Assembly: GCA_041685145.1 (NCBI GenBank)
Contig: JAWLGJ010000021.1
Location: 1 to 52,852, forward strand
Source: JAWLGJ01 sp041685145
Lineage (GTDB): Bacteria; Pseudomonadota; Alphaproteobacteria; Rhodospirillales; Magnetospirillaceae
Direction of reading: 5' to 3'
Length of the DNA: 52,852 nucleotides
The notes beneath the pieces are model-generated. The model made no database searches. It saw only the letters and a program-made list of their open reading frames with translations, and had not been told where the DNA came from. Below are positions 22,974-32,344 of this stretch, piece by piece (the first letter of the stretch is position 1; each line of letters starts with the position of its first letter). A program made the position numbers and the translations under genes.

Positions 22974-24458
22974 ATGCGAATGCCCGACCCCGATTCCGGC
23001 GTGCTGGCCCGGCGCTCGACCATCGCCGCCGACCTGCGCGCCCTGGTTCCCGACGGGGTGATCACCGACGAGGACGAATTGCGCACCTATGAGTGCGACG
23101 GCCTGTCCGCCTACCGCCAGTTGCCGATGATCGTGGTGCTGCCCTCGACGACCGCGCAGGTGTCGCGGGTGCTGAAGTACTGCCACGACAACGGCGTCAA
23201 GATCGTGCCCCGCGGCGCCGGCACGTCGCTGTCGGGTGGGGCGCTGCCGCTCGCCGACGCCGTCACCCTGGGCATGGCGCGCTTCAACCGCATCCTTGAG
23301 ATCGACTGGGACAACCGCTGCGCCGTTGTGCAGCCGGGGGTGACCAATCTGGCGATCACCAACGCCGTGCAGCATCGCGGCTTCTACTACGCCCCCGACC
23401 CGTCCAGCCAGATCGCCTGCACCATCGGCGGCAATGTCGCCGAGAATTCGGGCGGCGTGCACTGCCTGAAATACGGCCTGACCACCAACAACGTCCTGGG
23501 CGTCGAGATGGTGCTCATCAACGGGGAGGTGGTGCGCCTGGGCGGCAAGCATGTCGATCCCGACGGCTATGACCTGCTGGGCGCGGTGGTGGGGTCGGAG
23601 GGGCTGCTGGGGGTGGTGACCGAGGTGACGGTACGCATCCTGAAGAGCCCCGAGACCGCCCGCGCCCTGCTGATCGGCTTTCCGAGCAACGAGGCCGCCG
23701 GCGACGCGGTGGCGGCGATCATCGCCGCCGGCATCATTCCCGCCGGGCTGGAGATGATGGACGGTCCGGCGATCAAGGCGGCGGAGGATTTCGTCCACGC
23801 CGGCTATCCCCTCGATGTCGAGGCGCTGCTGATCTGTGAACTGGACGGGCCCGAGGCCGAGGTCGAGCACCTGATCGGGCGGGTGCAGGCGATTGTCGAG
23901 GACAACGGCGCCGTGCATGTCCGCGCCTCCACCACCGACGAGGAACGGGCGCTGTTCTGGGCCGGGCGCAAGAACGCCTTTCCGGCGGTGGGGCGCATCT
24001 CGCCGGATTATTACTGCATGGACGGCACCATTCCGCGCCGCCGGTTGCCCGAGGTGCTGGCGCGCATGGCGCAGCTTGCGGCGCATTACCAGCTCAGGGT
24101 CGCCAACGTCTTCCACGCCGGCGACGGCAACCTGCACCCGCTGATCCTGTTCGACGCCAATCGCCCCGGCGAGTTGGAGGCGGCCGAGGCCTTCGGCGCC
24201 GACATCCTGCGCCTGTGCGTCGAGGTCGGCGGCGTGCTCACCGGCGAGCACGGGGTGGGCGTCGAGAAACGCGACCTCATGGGCGCGATGTTCAGCGAGG
24301 TCGATCTACAGCAGCAGCAGCGGTTCAAGTGCGCCTTCGATCCCGACCATCTGCTCAATCCGGGCAAGGTGTTTCCGACCCTGCACCGCTGCGCCGAATT
24401 GGGGAAGCTGCACGTCTCGGGCGGCAAGCTGCCATTTCCCGACCTGCCGAGGTTCTGA
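22974..24458 (+). CDS. glcD: glycolate oxidase subunit GlcD (FAD-linked)
   Basis: Flavoprotein subunit of glycolate dehydrogenase, oxidising glycolate to glyoxylate with electrons passed to the membrane quinone pool. The 494-residue protein has the PCMH FAD-binding domain (PRGAGTSLSGGALPLADAVT, then CTIGGNVAENSGGVHCLKYG) and the C-terminal FAD-oxidase domain with VFHAGDGNLHPLILFD and GGVLTGEHGVGVEKRD. AAAGAGG at 22961-22967 supports the ATG at 22974; a TTG at 22935 is weaker. It is followed by glcE two bases after its stop codon. Confidence 0.95.
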   Translation: MRMPDPDSGVLARRSTIAADLRALVPDGVITDEDELRTYECDGLSAYRQLPMIVVLPSTTAQVSRVLKYCHDNGVKIVPRGAGTSLSGGALPLADAVTLGMARFNRILEIDWDNRCAVVQPGVTNLAITNAVQHRGFYYAPDPSSQIACTIGGNVAENSGGVHCLKYGLTTNNVLGVEMVLINGEVVRLGGKHVDPDGYDLLGAVVGSEGLLGVVTEVTVRILKSPETARALLIGFPSNEAAGDAVAAIIAAGIIPAGLEMMDGPAIKAAEDFVHAGYPLDVEALLICELDGPEAEVEHLIGRVQAIVEDNGAVHVRASTTDEERALFWAGRKNAFPAVGRISPDYYCMDGTIPRRRLPEVLARMAQLAAHYQLRVANVFHAGDGNLHPLILFDANRPGELEAAEAFGADILRLCVEVGGVLTGEHGVGVEKRDLMGAMFSEVDLQQQQRFKCAFDPDHLLNPGKVFPTLHRCAELGKLHVSGGKLPFPDLPRF

Positions 24459-24460
24459 CG

Positions 24461-25669
24461 ATGGAAACGGTGCGCCCGCAGACCGAGGAGCAGCTCGCGG
24501 AGGCGATCGCCGAGGCCGTAGGGAGCGAGACGCCGCTGGAGGTGCTGGGCCGCGGCAGCAAGCGGGCCCTGGGGCGGCCGGTGAAGGCGGCACGGGTTCT
24601 GGACCTGTCGGCCTTCGCCGGGGTCGACCTGTACGAGCCGCAGGAACTGGTGATGACGGCCGGCGCCGGCACGCCGCTGGCCGATATCGAGGCCATGCTG
24701 GCCGAAAACCGCCAGCAGCTTCTGTTCGAGGCCCCCGACTACGGACCGCTTCTGGGCGGGCCGCCGGGGCAGGGGTCCATCGGCGGCCTGTTCGCCGCCA
24801 ACCTGTCGGGCCCGCGGCGGCTGTCGGCGGGGGCGGCGCGGGACCATATCCTCGGCTTCCAGGCCGTCAGCGGCCGCGCCGAGGCGTTCAAGTCCGGCGG
24901 CCGGGTGGTGAAGAACGTCACCGGCTTCGACCTCTCAAAGCTCATGGCCGGTTCCTTCGGCACCCTGGCGGTGCTGACGCGCCTGAGCTTCAAGGTCATG
25001 CCGGTGCCCGAGGAAACCCGCACCGTGTTGGCGTTCGGCCTCGACGACGCCCAGGCGGTCGCGGCGATGACCGAGGCGCTGCAAAGCAGCCATGAGGTGT
25101 CGGGGGCGGCGCACCTGCCGGCGGCGGTGGCGGCGGCGGCGCCGGCGGGCGCCGGCGCGGGGGCGATGACGGCGGTGCGGGTCGAGGGACCGGAGCCCTC
25201 GGTGGTGCACCGGGCGGCGGCCCTGCAACGCCTGCTGGGGCGATTCGGCGACACGGCGGTCTTCGACACCGCCGATTCGCTGGCGCTGTGGCGCGCGGTG
25301 CGCGACGTTGCGCCGCTGCTGTCGGACGCGCGGCTGGTGTGGCGCCTGTCGGTGCCGCCGGCGGCGGGGGCGGCGGTGGTCGCCGACATCGCGGCGCGGC
25401 TGCCGTTCACCCATTTCTTCGACCGCGGCGGCGGACTGGTGTGGCTGGCGAGCCAGGCGGTTGGCGACGCCGGCGCCACCGATGTCCGCAACGCCGTAGA
25501 CCGCGTCGGCGGCACCGCCACCCTGGTGCGGGCGCCGGAGGACGTGCGGGCGCAGGTGCCAGTATTCCACCCCCAGCCGGGCCCCGTCTTCCGCCTGGCG
25601 GCGCGGGTGAAGGAGGCCTTCGACCCCCGCCACGTCCTTAACCGCGGCCGCATGTATTCAGGCCTTTGA
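24461..25669 (+). CDS. glcE: glycolate oxidase subunit GlcE (FAD-binding)
   Basis: Second flavin-fold subunit of the glycolate oxidase complex. The 402-residue product has the shortened PCMH domain: EVLGRGSKRALGRPV, GSIGGLFAANLSGPRRLSAG, ARDHILGFQAVSGR and GGRVVKNVTGFDLSKLMAGS, which are typical of GlcE. The C-terminal part ends AAVVADIA-type sequence and RVKEAFDPRHVLNRGRM. ATG at 24461 lies two bases after the glcD stop. glcF follows 21 bases downstream. Confidence 0.94.
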   Translation: METVRPQTEEQLAEAIAEAVGSETPLEVLGRGSKRALGRPVKAARVLDLSAFAGVDLYEPQELVMTAGAGTPLADIEAMLAENRQQLLFEAPDYGPLLGGPPGQGSIGGLFAANLSGPRRLSAGAARDHILGFQAVSGRAEAFKSGGRVVKNVTGFDLSKLMAGSFGTLAVLTRLSFKVMPVPEETRTVLAFGLDDAQAVAAMTEALQSSHEVSGAAHLPAAVAAAAPAGAGAGAMTAVRVEGPEPSVVHRAAALQRLLGRFGDTAVFDTADSLALWRAVRDVAPLLSDARLVWRLSVPPAAGAAVVADIAARLPFTHFFDRGGGLVWLASQAVGDAGATDVRNAVDRVGGTATLVRAPEDVRAQVPVFHPQPGPVFRLAARVKEAFDPRHVLNRGRMYSGL

Positions 25670-25690
25670 GCCGGGAGAGGCGCCCAGCCG

Positions 25691-26968
25691 ATGCAGACCC
25701 ACTTCCAGCCCCAGCGGCTTTCCGATCCCTATATCGCCGAGGCGGACAAGATCCTGCGCACCTGCGTGCATTGCGGCTTCTGCCTCGCCACTTGCCCGAC
25801 CTATGTCGAGCTGGGGGACGAGAACGACAGCCCGCGCGGGCGCATCTATCTGATGAAGCGGATGCTGGAAACGGACGCCCCGGCCTCGCCGGCGGTGGCG
25901 AAGCATCTCGACCGCTGCCTGTCGTGCCTGTCCTGCATGACCACCTGCCCCTCGGGCGTCGATTACATGCACCTCGTCGACCATTCCCGCGCCCGGGTCG
26001 AGGCCACCTATCGCCGGCCGCTGCCCGAGCGGATGCTGCGCGCCCTGGTCGCCACCGTGCTGCCGCGGCCGGGGCTGCTGCGGGCGTCGCTGCTGGGGGC
26101 GCGGGTGGCGCGGCCGTTCGCCGGGCTGTTGCCGGGCCGGCTGAAGGGGATGGTGGGCCTGGCGCCGCGCCGGGCGCCGGAGGCACCGATGAAGCCGGGC
26201 GTCTGGCCGGCCGAAGGCGAACGCAGGATGCGGGTGGCGCTGATGCCGGGCTGCGTGCAGCAGGTGATCGGCGCCGAGATCAACCGCGCCACCATCCGGC
26301 TGCTCACCCGGCTGGGCTGCGAGGTGGTGGTCACCGACTGGTCCGGCTGCTGCGGCGCGCTCACCCACCACATGGGCCGCGAAAAGGACGCCCTGGCGCG
26401 GGCCCGCCGCAACGTTGCCGCGTGGACGGCCGAGAAGGAGCGCGGCGGCCTGGACGCCATCGTCATCAACGCCTCGGGCTGCGGCACGACAATCAAGGAC
26501 TATGGCCACATGCTGCGCACCGACCCCGCCTGGGCCGAGCGGGCGGCCACCGTCGCCACGATGGCCCGCGACGTCAGCGAGGTGCTGACGGACCTGGCGC
26601 CGCCGGCGACGGAGGCGGGGAGGGGCGTTGCCGTTGCCTATCACTCCGCCTGTTCGCTCCAGCACGGTCAGCGGGTGCGGGGCGAGCCGGTGCGCCTGCT
26701 GGAGCAGGCCGGCTTCGAGGTGCGGGCGGTGCCCGAGGGTCACCTCTGCTGCGGCTCGGCGGGCACCTACAACCTCATGCAGCCGGAGCTGGCGACACGG
26801 CTGCAGAAGCGCAAGGCGGCCAATATCGAGGCGACCGGCGCCGCGGTGGTGGCCACCGGCAATATCGGCTGCATCGTCCAGATCGGCGCGGCGACGGCGC
26901 TGCCGGTGGTGCATATGGTGCAGTTGCTGGACTGGGCGACCGGCGGCCCTCGGCCGGAAGGGGTGTAG
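25691..26968 (+). CDS. glcF: glycolate oxidase iron-sulfur subunit GlcF
   Basis: Electron-transfer subunit that links the GlcDE flavins to the membrane. The 425-residue protein carries two [4Fe-4S] motifs (CVHCGFCLATCPTY near residue 24 and CLSCLSCMTTCPSGVDY near residue 77) and two CCG domains: MPGCVQQVIGAEINRAT with WSGCCGALTHH, and SACSLQHGQRV with LCCGSAGTYN. All three glycolate subunits are complete. No GlcC-type regulator or glcB is next to it. Confidence 0.95.
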   Translation: MQTHFQPQRLSDPYIAEADKILRTCVHCGFCLATCPTYVELGDENDSPRGRIYLMKRMLETDAPASPAVAKHLDRCLSCLSCMTTCPSGVDYMHLVDHSRARVEATYRRPLPERMLRALVATVLPRPGLLRASLLGARVARPFAGLLPGRLKGMVGLAPRRAPEAPMKPGVWPAEGERRMRVALMPGCVQQVIGAEINRATIRLLTRLGCEVVVTDWSGCCGALTHHMGREKDALARARRNVAAWTAEKERGGLDAIVINASGCGTTIKDYGHMLRTDPAWAERAATVATMARDVSEVLTDLAPPATEAGRGVAVAYHSACSLQHGQRVRGEPVRLLEQAGFEVRAVPEGHLCCGSAGTYNLMQPELATRLQKRKAANIEATGAAVVATGNIGCIVQIGAATALPVVHMVQLLDWATGGPRPEGV

Positions 26969-27011
26969 GCGGCGAATCGGGCGACCTTGCGGCCGCCTTT
27001 GCCTTGCCTAC

Positions 27012-27581
27012 ATGCCGGGGATGCAGCACCTGCTCGCGGCCGCGACCCTTGCCGTCGTGCTCAGCACCTGCGCGACGCCGCCGGCGCCGGAAAGGCCCAG
27101 GGGGCCCGATCTGGACATCCTGCTCGCGCGCCTGCAGGCGGCCGGCGACCCCCGCGAGGCCGAGCGCATCGAGACCCTGATCCTGGAGGCATGGTCACGC
27201 TCGGGCGACGCCGGCGTCGATGCGCTGATGGTCGAGGGCGTGCGCGCCCTGTACCGCCGTGATCACCGCACGGCGGTGGCCATCTTCAACGAGGTGGTGG
27301 CGGCGGTGCCGGGCTTCGCCGACGGCTGGCGCTGGCGGGGCACGGCGCGCTATCTGGCTGGCGACCACCTGGCGGCGGTGGTGGATTTGCGCCATTCGCT
27401 GGCGCTGGAGCCGCGCCATTTCGGCGCCTGGCTGGCGGTGGCGCGCGCCTTCGCGGAGCTGGAGGCGCTGGAGGAGGCCATCTTCGCCTACCGCGTCGCC
27501 CTCGGCCTGAACCCGCATCTGAACGAGGCCCGCCAGCGCCTGCACGCCCTGGAGGAGACGCTGGCCGGCCTCGCCATTTGA
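27012..27581 (+). CDS. TPR-repeat protein, probably exported
   Basis: The 189-residue product begins with a hydrophobic segment (LLAAATLAVVLSTCA) that could be a signal peptide with a lipobox-like LSTC, although threonine at -1 is not ideal. Residues about 65-185 form helical pairs of the tetratricopeptide type, e.g. YRRDHRTAVAIFNEVVAAVP, YLAGDHLAAVVDLRHSLALE and ALEEAIFAYRVALGLNPHLN. Small TPR proteins of this kind are widespread next to unrelated genes. It starts 43 bases after glcF on the same strand. A second ATG at 27021 is an alternative start. The partner is unknown. Confidence 0.75.
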   Translation: MPGMQHLLAAATLAVVLSTCATPPAPERPRGPDLDILLARLQAAGDPREAERIETLILEAWSRSGDAGVDALMVEGVRALYRRDHRTAVAIFNEVVAAVPGFADGWRWRGTARYLAGDHLAAVVDLRHSLALEPRHFGAWLAVARAFAELEALEEAIFAYRVALGLNPHLNEARQRLHALEETLAGLAI

Positions 27582-27589
27582 TGCCTGCC

Positions 27590-27639
27590 GCCCTCGCCGG
27601 GCGCTCGCTCCGCTCGCTTGGCCGCCGCCTCAACGGCGG
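27590..27639 (-). repeat. 50-bp interspersed intergenic repeat, copy A
   Basis: Identical over 50 bases to copy B at 27652-27701, and 47/50 to the inverted copy at 40300-40349. On the minus strand it starts CCGCCGTTGAGGCGGCGG, a hairpin with a TTGAGG loop, and ends GCGCCCGGCGAGGGC. It begins nine bases after the TPR-gene stop. Confidence 0.85.
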
Positions 27640-27651
27640 TGAATCTCATGT

Positions 27652-27701
27652 GCCCTCGCCGGGCGCTCGCTCCGCTCGCTTGGCCGCCGCCTCAACGGCG
27701 G
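27652..27701 (-). repeat. 50-bp interspersed intergenic repeat, copy B
   Basis: Second perfect copy, in direct orientation to copy A with a 62-base period. Together they fill the gap between the TPR gene and the convergent uspA gene and may act as a bidirectional 3'-end structure. Confidence 0.85.
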
Positions 27702-27717
27702 CTGGAGTGGGCGGTCG

Positions 27718-28548
27718 CTAGTGCGACAGAAGCGTCGGCATGGTGATCTGGCGCAGCAGGTCGCGGGCGACGCTGGGCTTGCGCCGCAGCGGCCCGACGC
27801 CGGGATGATGGCCCAGGGCGCCCAGCACCAGCATGTCGGCTTCGAATTCCGTGGCCCGCGACACCAGCAAGTCGGGGACGCCGACTTGCGGGTTGGGGTC
27901 GGGCAGAATCTCGGCGTCGACGCCGTGCAGCTTCAGATGCGCCCGGACGGTTTCGTTCAGGCGCTCGTAGTGGTCCATCACTTCCTGCGGCGGGTTGATG
28001 GACAGCAGCCGCACCGCCTCCGCCTCCGCCAGGAAGGGCATGGCATCGTGCAGGGCGCGCGCCGCCTCGCGGGTGCCGTTCCAGCCCACCAGCACGCGCT
28101 GGCCGATATGGCTGAAGGTTCCGGCATAGGGGACCACCAGCACCGGCCGGCCGGAGCCGACCACCACCTTCTCGACCAGATCCTCGGGCAGTTCGCCCTT
28201 GGTGGCGGCGGGGTCGTGCTGCCCCATGACCGCGAGGTCGGAATCGCGCACGGCATAGGTCAGGTGCTTGGTCAATTGGCTGTAGCTGACCGCCGGAATC
28301 ATGCGGGTATCGACCGAAACGCCGGCTTTGTTGGCCGCCTCGGCCACATCGGCCAAGGCATCGCGCACCACCGGCGGGTGGGCCCGCGGCTGATTGGGCA
28401 GCAGGTCCGACGGCTCGTCGGGATCGGCCTGCGCGAAAACGGCGCTGAGATGGGCCGAGAAACGCTTCGCCAGCCCGACCGCGACCGCGGCGCGCTTGGC
28501 GCTGTGCCGGGTGCCGTCGAGGTGGACGAGGATGTGGTTGATGTTCAT
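27718..28548 (-). CDS. tandem-domain universal stress protein
   Basis: The 276-residue cytoplasmic protein has two UspA-like domains. The first begins NINHILVHLDGTRHSAKRAA (residues 2-21). The second begins RVLVGWNGTREAARALHDA (about residue 151) and ends with VLGALGHHPGVGPLRRKPSV then ARDLLRQITMPTLLSH, whose G-x2-G-x-G-like pattern is a nucleotide-binding loop in ATP-binding members. It begins ten bases after livF, so it is probably the last gene of the transporter operon. Confidence 0.9.
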   Translation of the reverse strand: MNINHILVHLDGTRHSAKRAAVAVGLAKRFSAHLSAVFAQADPDEPSDLLPNQPRAHPPVVRDALADVAEAANKAGVSVDTRMIPAVSYSQLTKHLTYAVRDSDLAVMGQHDPAATKGELPEDLVEKVVVGSGRPVLVVPYAGTFSHIGQRVLVGWNGTREAARALHDAMPFLAEAEAVRLLSINPPQEVMDHYERLNETVRAHLKLHGVDAEILPDPNPQVGVPDLLVSRATEFEADMLVLGALGHHPGVGPLRRKPSVARDLLRQITMPTLLSH

Positions 28549-28558
28549 CGTCCGCTCC

Positions 28559-29310
28559 CTACACCGCCAGGTATTCGTGCCGCAGATCCTGGTTCTCCAG
28601 GACTTCCTTGGCTTCGCCCCGGAACACCACCTCGCCCATGTCCAGGATGATCGCCCGGTCGGACAGCCGCAGCGCGGCGATGGCGTTCTGCTCGACGATG
28701 ATGGTGGTGATGCCCAACTCGCGCACGCCCTTGAGGATGTTCTCGATCTCCTGGACGATCACCGGCGCCAGGCCCTCGTAAGGCTCGTCGAGCAGCAGCA
28801 GCTTGACGTCGCGGGCCAGGGCGCGGGCCACCGCCAGCATCTGCTGCTCGCCGCCCGACAGGGTCACCGCCTCCTGCCGGCGCCGTTCGGCGAGGCGGGG
28901 GAAGTGCTCGTAGATGCGCTCCAGCGGCCAGCCCACCGGCGGCGCGATCTGGGCCAGTACGAGGTTCTCCTCCACCGACAACCCGGCGATGATGCGGCGG
29001 TCCTCGGGCACCAGGGCGATGCCGCTCTGCGCCGCCTGATAGGACTGCTTGTCGTGCATCGACTCGCCCTCCAGCCAGATCTGACCGCGCCGCAGCTCGG
29101 GCGTGGCCGTGCGGGCGATGCAGCGCAGGGTCGAGGTCTTGCCGGCGCCGTTGCGGCCGAGCAGGGCGAGGATCTGGCCCTTCTGAATCTCGAAGCTCAC
29201 ACCCTGCACGATGTAGCTTTCGCCGTAATAGGCGTGCAGGTCGCGGCACTCGAAGAAGGGCTGTCCGGCGGCGGCGTCGGCGCCGTCGGCGGGATGGGAA
29301 ACGGTGGTGC

Positions 29311-29314
<4 letters not shown>
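28559..29314 (-). CDS. livF: branched-chain amino acid-type ABC transporter ATP-binding protein LivF
   Basis: One of two cytoplasmic ATPases of the Liv-type importer. The 251-residue product shows Walker A GRNGAGKTSTLRCI, signature LSGGEQQMLAVARAL and Walker B LLLLDEPYEGLAP, plus the H-loop neighbourhood IIVEQN. The LivF type is indicated by LYGESYIVQGVSFE-like start and its place after livG. It overlaps livG by four bases (ATGA). Confidence 0.94.
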
Positions 29315-30075
<761 letters not shown>

Positions 30076-30079
30076 TTTC

Positions 30080-31225
30080 TCAACCCCGCTCCGACGCCTG
30101 CGCAAGTTCCGTTTCTTGCCCGGCCTTGCCCGGTCTGCGCCGAACAAGGCCCGCCAGCCGCCGGATGCCCTCCATCACTCCGCCGGGCAGGAAGATGACC
30201 ACCAGCATGAAGATCAGGCCCAGCGTCAGGTGCCAGCCTTCGCCGACGAACAGCGACACCACCTGCACGACCCCGGCTTCCAGCCCGTCGGGGAGGAAGG
30301 CGAAGATCTCGTGCAGCGTCGACTCGTTATAGGCGGAGAAGATGTTCTCGAAATACTTGATGATGCCGGCGCCCAGCAGCGGGCCCAGCAGGGTGCCGAC
30401 GCCGCCGAGAATGGTCATCAGCACCACCTCGCCCGACGCCGTCCACTGCATACGTTCGGCCCCGGCCAGCGGGTCGGTCACCGCCAGCAGCGACCCCGCC
30501 AGCCCCGCATACATGCCGGAGATGACGAAGATGACCAGAACATGCGGGCGCGGGTTGAAGCCGGTGTAGTGCATCCGGGTCTGGTTGGACTTGATCGCCC
30601 GCAGCTTCAGCCCGAAGGGCGAGTTGAAGATGCGCAGCGAGATGAAGAAGGCGATCAGCAGCACCACGGCGCAGAAATAGAACCCCGAATAGCCGGTCGT
30701 CGAGAGGCCGAAGAAGTTCACCCCCGGAATGCCATCCTGCGCGACCCCCAGCATGTGGTCGAGCATTCGGGGATCGCCCGAGCGGAGCTGCAACCCCGTC
30801 TCGCCGTTGGTGATCGGGGTCAGCACCGAGTAGGCGAGGTTGTAGGACATCTGCGCGAAGGCCAGCGTCAGGATCGCGAAATAGATGCCGGCCCGGCGCA
30901 GGCAGATGAAGCCGATGAGGAGCGCGAACACCCCGCCCAGCAGCATCCCGAAGGTGACCGCCGGCAGGGCGTTCATGCTCAACAGCTTGAACGACCACAC
31001 CGCCGTGTACGAGCCCACGCCCAGGAAGGCGGCGTGGCCGAACGACAGGTAACCCGTCAGCCCGAACAGCAGGTTGAAGCCGATCGCGAAGATCCCGTAG
31101 ATCATGAACTTCTGCAACAGGTCGGGATAGGCGGCGCCCAGCGGCGCCAGCCAGATCGGCATGGTGAAGACGGCCGCCGCGAGCGCGGCCATGTACAGCA
31201 AATCTTTCCGCAGCGAAGGCGCCAT
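30080..31225 (-). CDS. livM: branched-chain amino acid-type ABC transporter permease LivM
   Basis: The 381-residue inner-membrane permease has about ten hydrophobic segments and the LivM signatures YGIFAIGFNLLFGLTGYLSF and GHAAFLGVGSYTAV, then FVISGMYAGLAGSLLAVTDP and ILGGVGTLLGPLLGAGII. The C-terminus has a basic tail after the last helix. It pairs with LivH and is served by LivF and LivG. It follows livH by three bases. Confidence 0.94.
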   Translation of the reverse strand: MAPSLRKDLLYMAALAAAVFTMPIWLAPLGAAYPDLLQKFMIYGIFAIGFNLLFGLTGYLSFGHAAFLGVGSYTAVWSFKLLSMNALPAVTFGMLLGGVFALLIGFICLRRAGIYFAILTLAFAQMSYNLAYSVLTPITNGETGLQLRSGDPRMLDHMLGVAQDGIPGVNFFGLSTTGYSGFYFCAVVLLIAFFISLRIFNSPFGLKLRAIKSNQTRMHYTGFNPRPHVLVIFVISGMYAGLAGSLLAVTDPLAGAERMQWTASGEVVLMTILGGVGTLLGPLLGAGIIKYFENIFSAYNESTLHEIFAFLPDGLEAGVVQVVSLFVGEGWHLTLGLIFMLVVIFLPGGVMEGIRRLAGLVRRRPGKAGQETELAQASERG

Positions 31226-31228
31226 GTT

Positions 31229-32245
31229 CTAGCTCTCCATCACGCCTTTGCGCCCCATCAGGCCACGCGGAAGCGTCAGCAGGATGACGACGGCGACAAG
31301 GTAGATGATGATCTGGTCGATGCCGGGCAGGATCTGCTTGACCTCGTTCATCGAGGCGAAGGACTGCAGGATGCCCAGCAGGAATCCGGCGGCAACCGCG
31401 CCCTCCAGCGAGCCCATGCCGCCCACGACCACGACCACGAAGGACAGCACCAGGAAGTCCATGCCCAGGTGGTAGTCCGGCGGCAGAATCGGCGTGTACA
31501 TCGCCCCCGCCAAGCCGGCGACGACGGCCGCGATCCCGAAGACCACCGTGAAGCGGCGCTGGATGTTGATGCCCAGCAGGCCGACGGTTTCGCTGTCCTG
31601 CATCCCGGCGCGGACCACCATGCCGTAGGTCGTGAAGCGCAAGAAGGCGAAGACCGCGCCGGCCACCACCGCCGCGAAGGCGAAATAAATTAGGCGCCAC
31701 CAGGGATAGCTGATGTCGCCGGAAAGGCCGAACCACGCCCCGACATTGGCGGTGCCGGACACCGCCGAGGGCGCCGGCGTCGGAATGGGGTTGGCGCCGA
31801 AGGCCGCCTTGATGATTTCCTGCAGCACGATGGCCAGGCCGAAGGTGACCAGAATCTGTTCGGCGTGGGTGCGCTTGTAGAAGAAGCGGATCAGGCCCCG
31901 TTCCATCGCCAACCCGATCAGGAGCATGACCGGAATGGTGATCAGGATGGACAGCGGCACGGCGTAGTCGATGATCATCGAGCCGGTGTCGCCCCACCAG
32001 ATTTCCAGGTACGGCACCTCCTTGTAGGCATCAAAGAAGGTGACGCTTTCGTCCTTGATCTTCGCCGAGATGGTCAGCAGTTTGCCCACCGAGACGGCGC
32101 AGAAGGCGCCCAGCATGAAGAGCGCGCCGTGGGCGAAATTGACCACGCCCAGGGTACCGAACACCAGCGTCAGCCCCAGCGCGATCAGCGCATAGGCGGC
32201 GCCCTTGTCCAGCCCGTTCAGGATCTGAAGTAGGATCGCGTCCAT
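31229..32245 (-). CDS. livH: branched-chain amino acid-type ABC transporter permease LivH
   Basis: The 338-residue permease has LNGLDKGAAYALIALGLTLV, FGTLGVVNFAHGALFMLGAF and FVVVVVGGMGSLEGAVAAGF, all LivH hallmarks. It is longer than the usual 290-300 residues because of an insertion of about 40 residues at about 55-95 (around KIKDESVTFFDAYKEVPYLE), between the second and third helices. This may form an extracytoplasmic loop contacting the binding protein. First of the four closely packed transporter genes after the binding protein. Confidence 0.93.
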   Translation of the reverse strand: MDAILLQILNGLDKGAAYALIALGLTLVFGTLGVVNFAHGALFMLGAFCAVSVGKLLTISAKIKDESVTFFDAYKEVPYLEIWWGDTGSMIIDYAVPLSILITIPVMLLIGLAMERGLIRFFYKRTHAEQILVTFGLAIVLQEIIKAAFGANPIPTPAPSAVSGTANVGAWFGLSGDISYPWWRLIYFAFAAVVAGAVFAFLRFTTYGMVVRAGMQDSETVGLLGINIQRRFTVVFGIAAVVAGLAGAMYTPILPPDYHLGMDFLVLSFVVVVVGGMGSLEGAVAAGFLLGILQSFASMNEVKQILPGIDQIIIYLVAVVILLTLPRGLMGRKGVMES

Positions 32246-32300
32246 TGTCGTCCGAGAGTCAGAGTCCGCCCGCCCGCCCCCACGGGGACGGAAGCAACAG

Positions 32301-32329
32301 GCGCCGGCCGCATGAAATGCGGCCGGCGC
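32301..32329 (-). terminator. perfect hairpin between binding-protein and permease genes
   Basis: GCGCCGGCCGCAT (32301-32313), loop GAA, ATGCGGCCGGCGC (32317-32329): a 13-bp perfect stem in the 99-base gap between the livK-like stop and livH. No long U-tract follows on the minus strand. It probably protects the 3' end of the binding-protein mRNA and lowers permease expression, as seen in many ABC operons. Confidence 0.6.
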
Positions 32330-32344
32330 ACCGTCGGTTCGTTA

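Noticed and set aside
26967..26998. AGGCGGC and GCCGCCT pair after glcF as a terminator
   Set aside because: Seven-base arms with an 18-base loop and only short T runs; not convincing in such GC-rich DNA.
27590..27701. The two tandem 50-bp repeats as the start of a CRISPR array
   Set aside because: Only two units, a 12-base spacer, and another copy elsewhere in inverted orientation; no cas genes.
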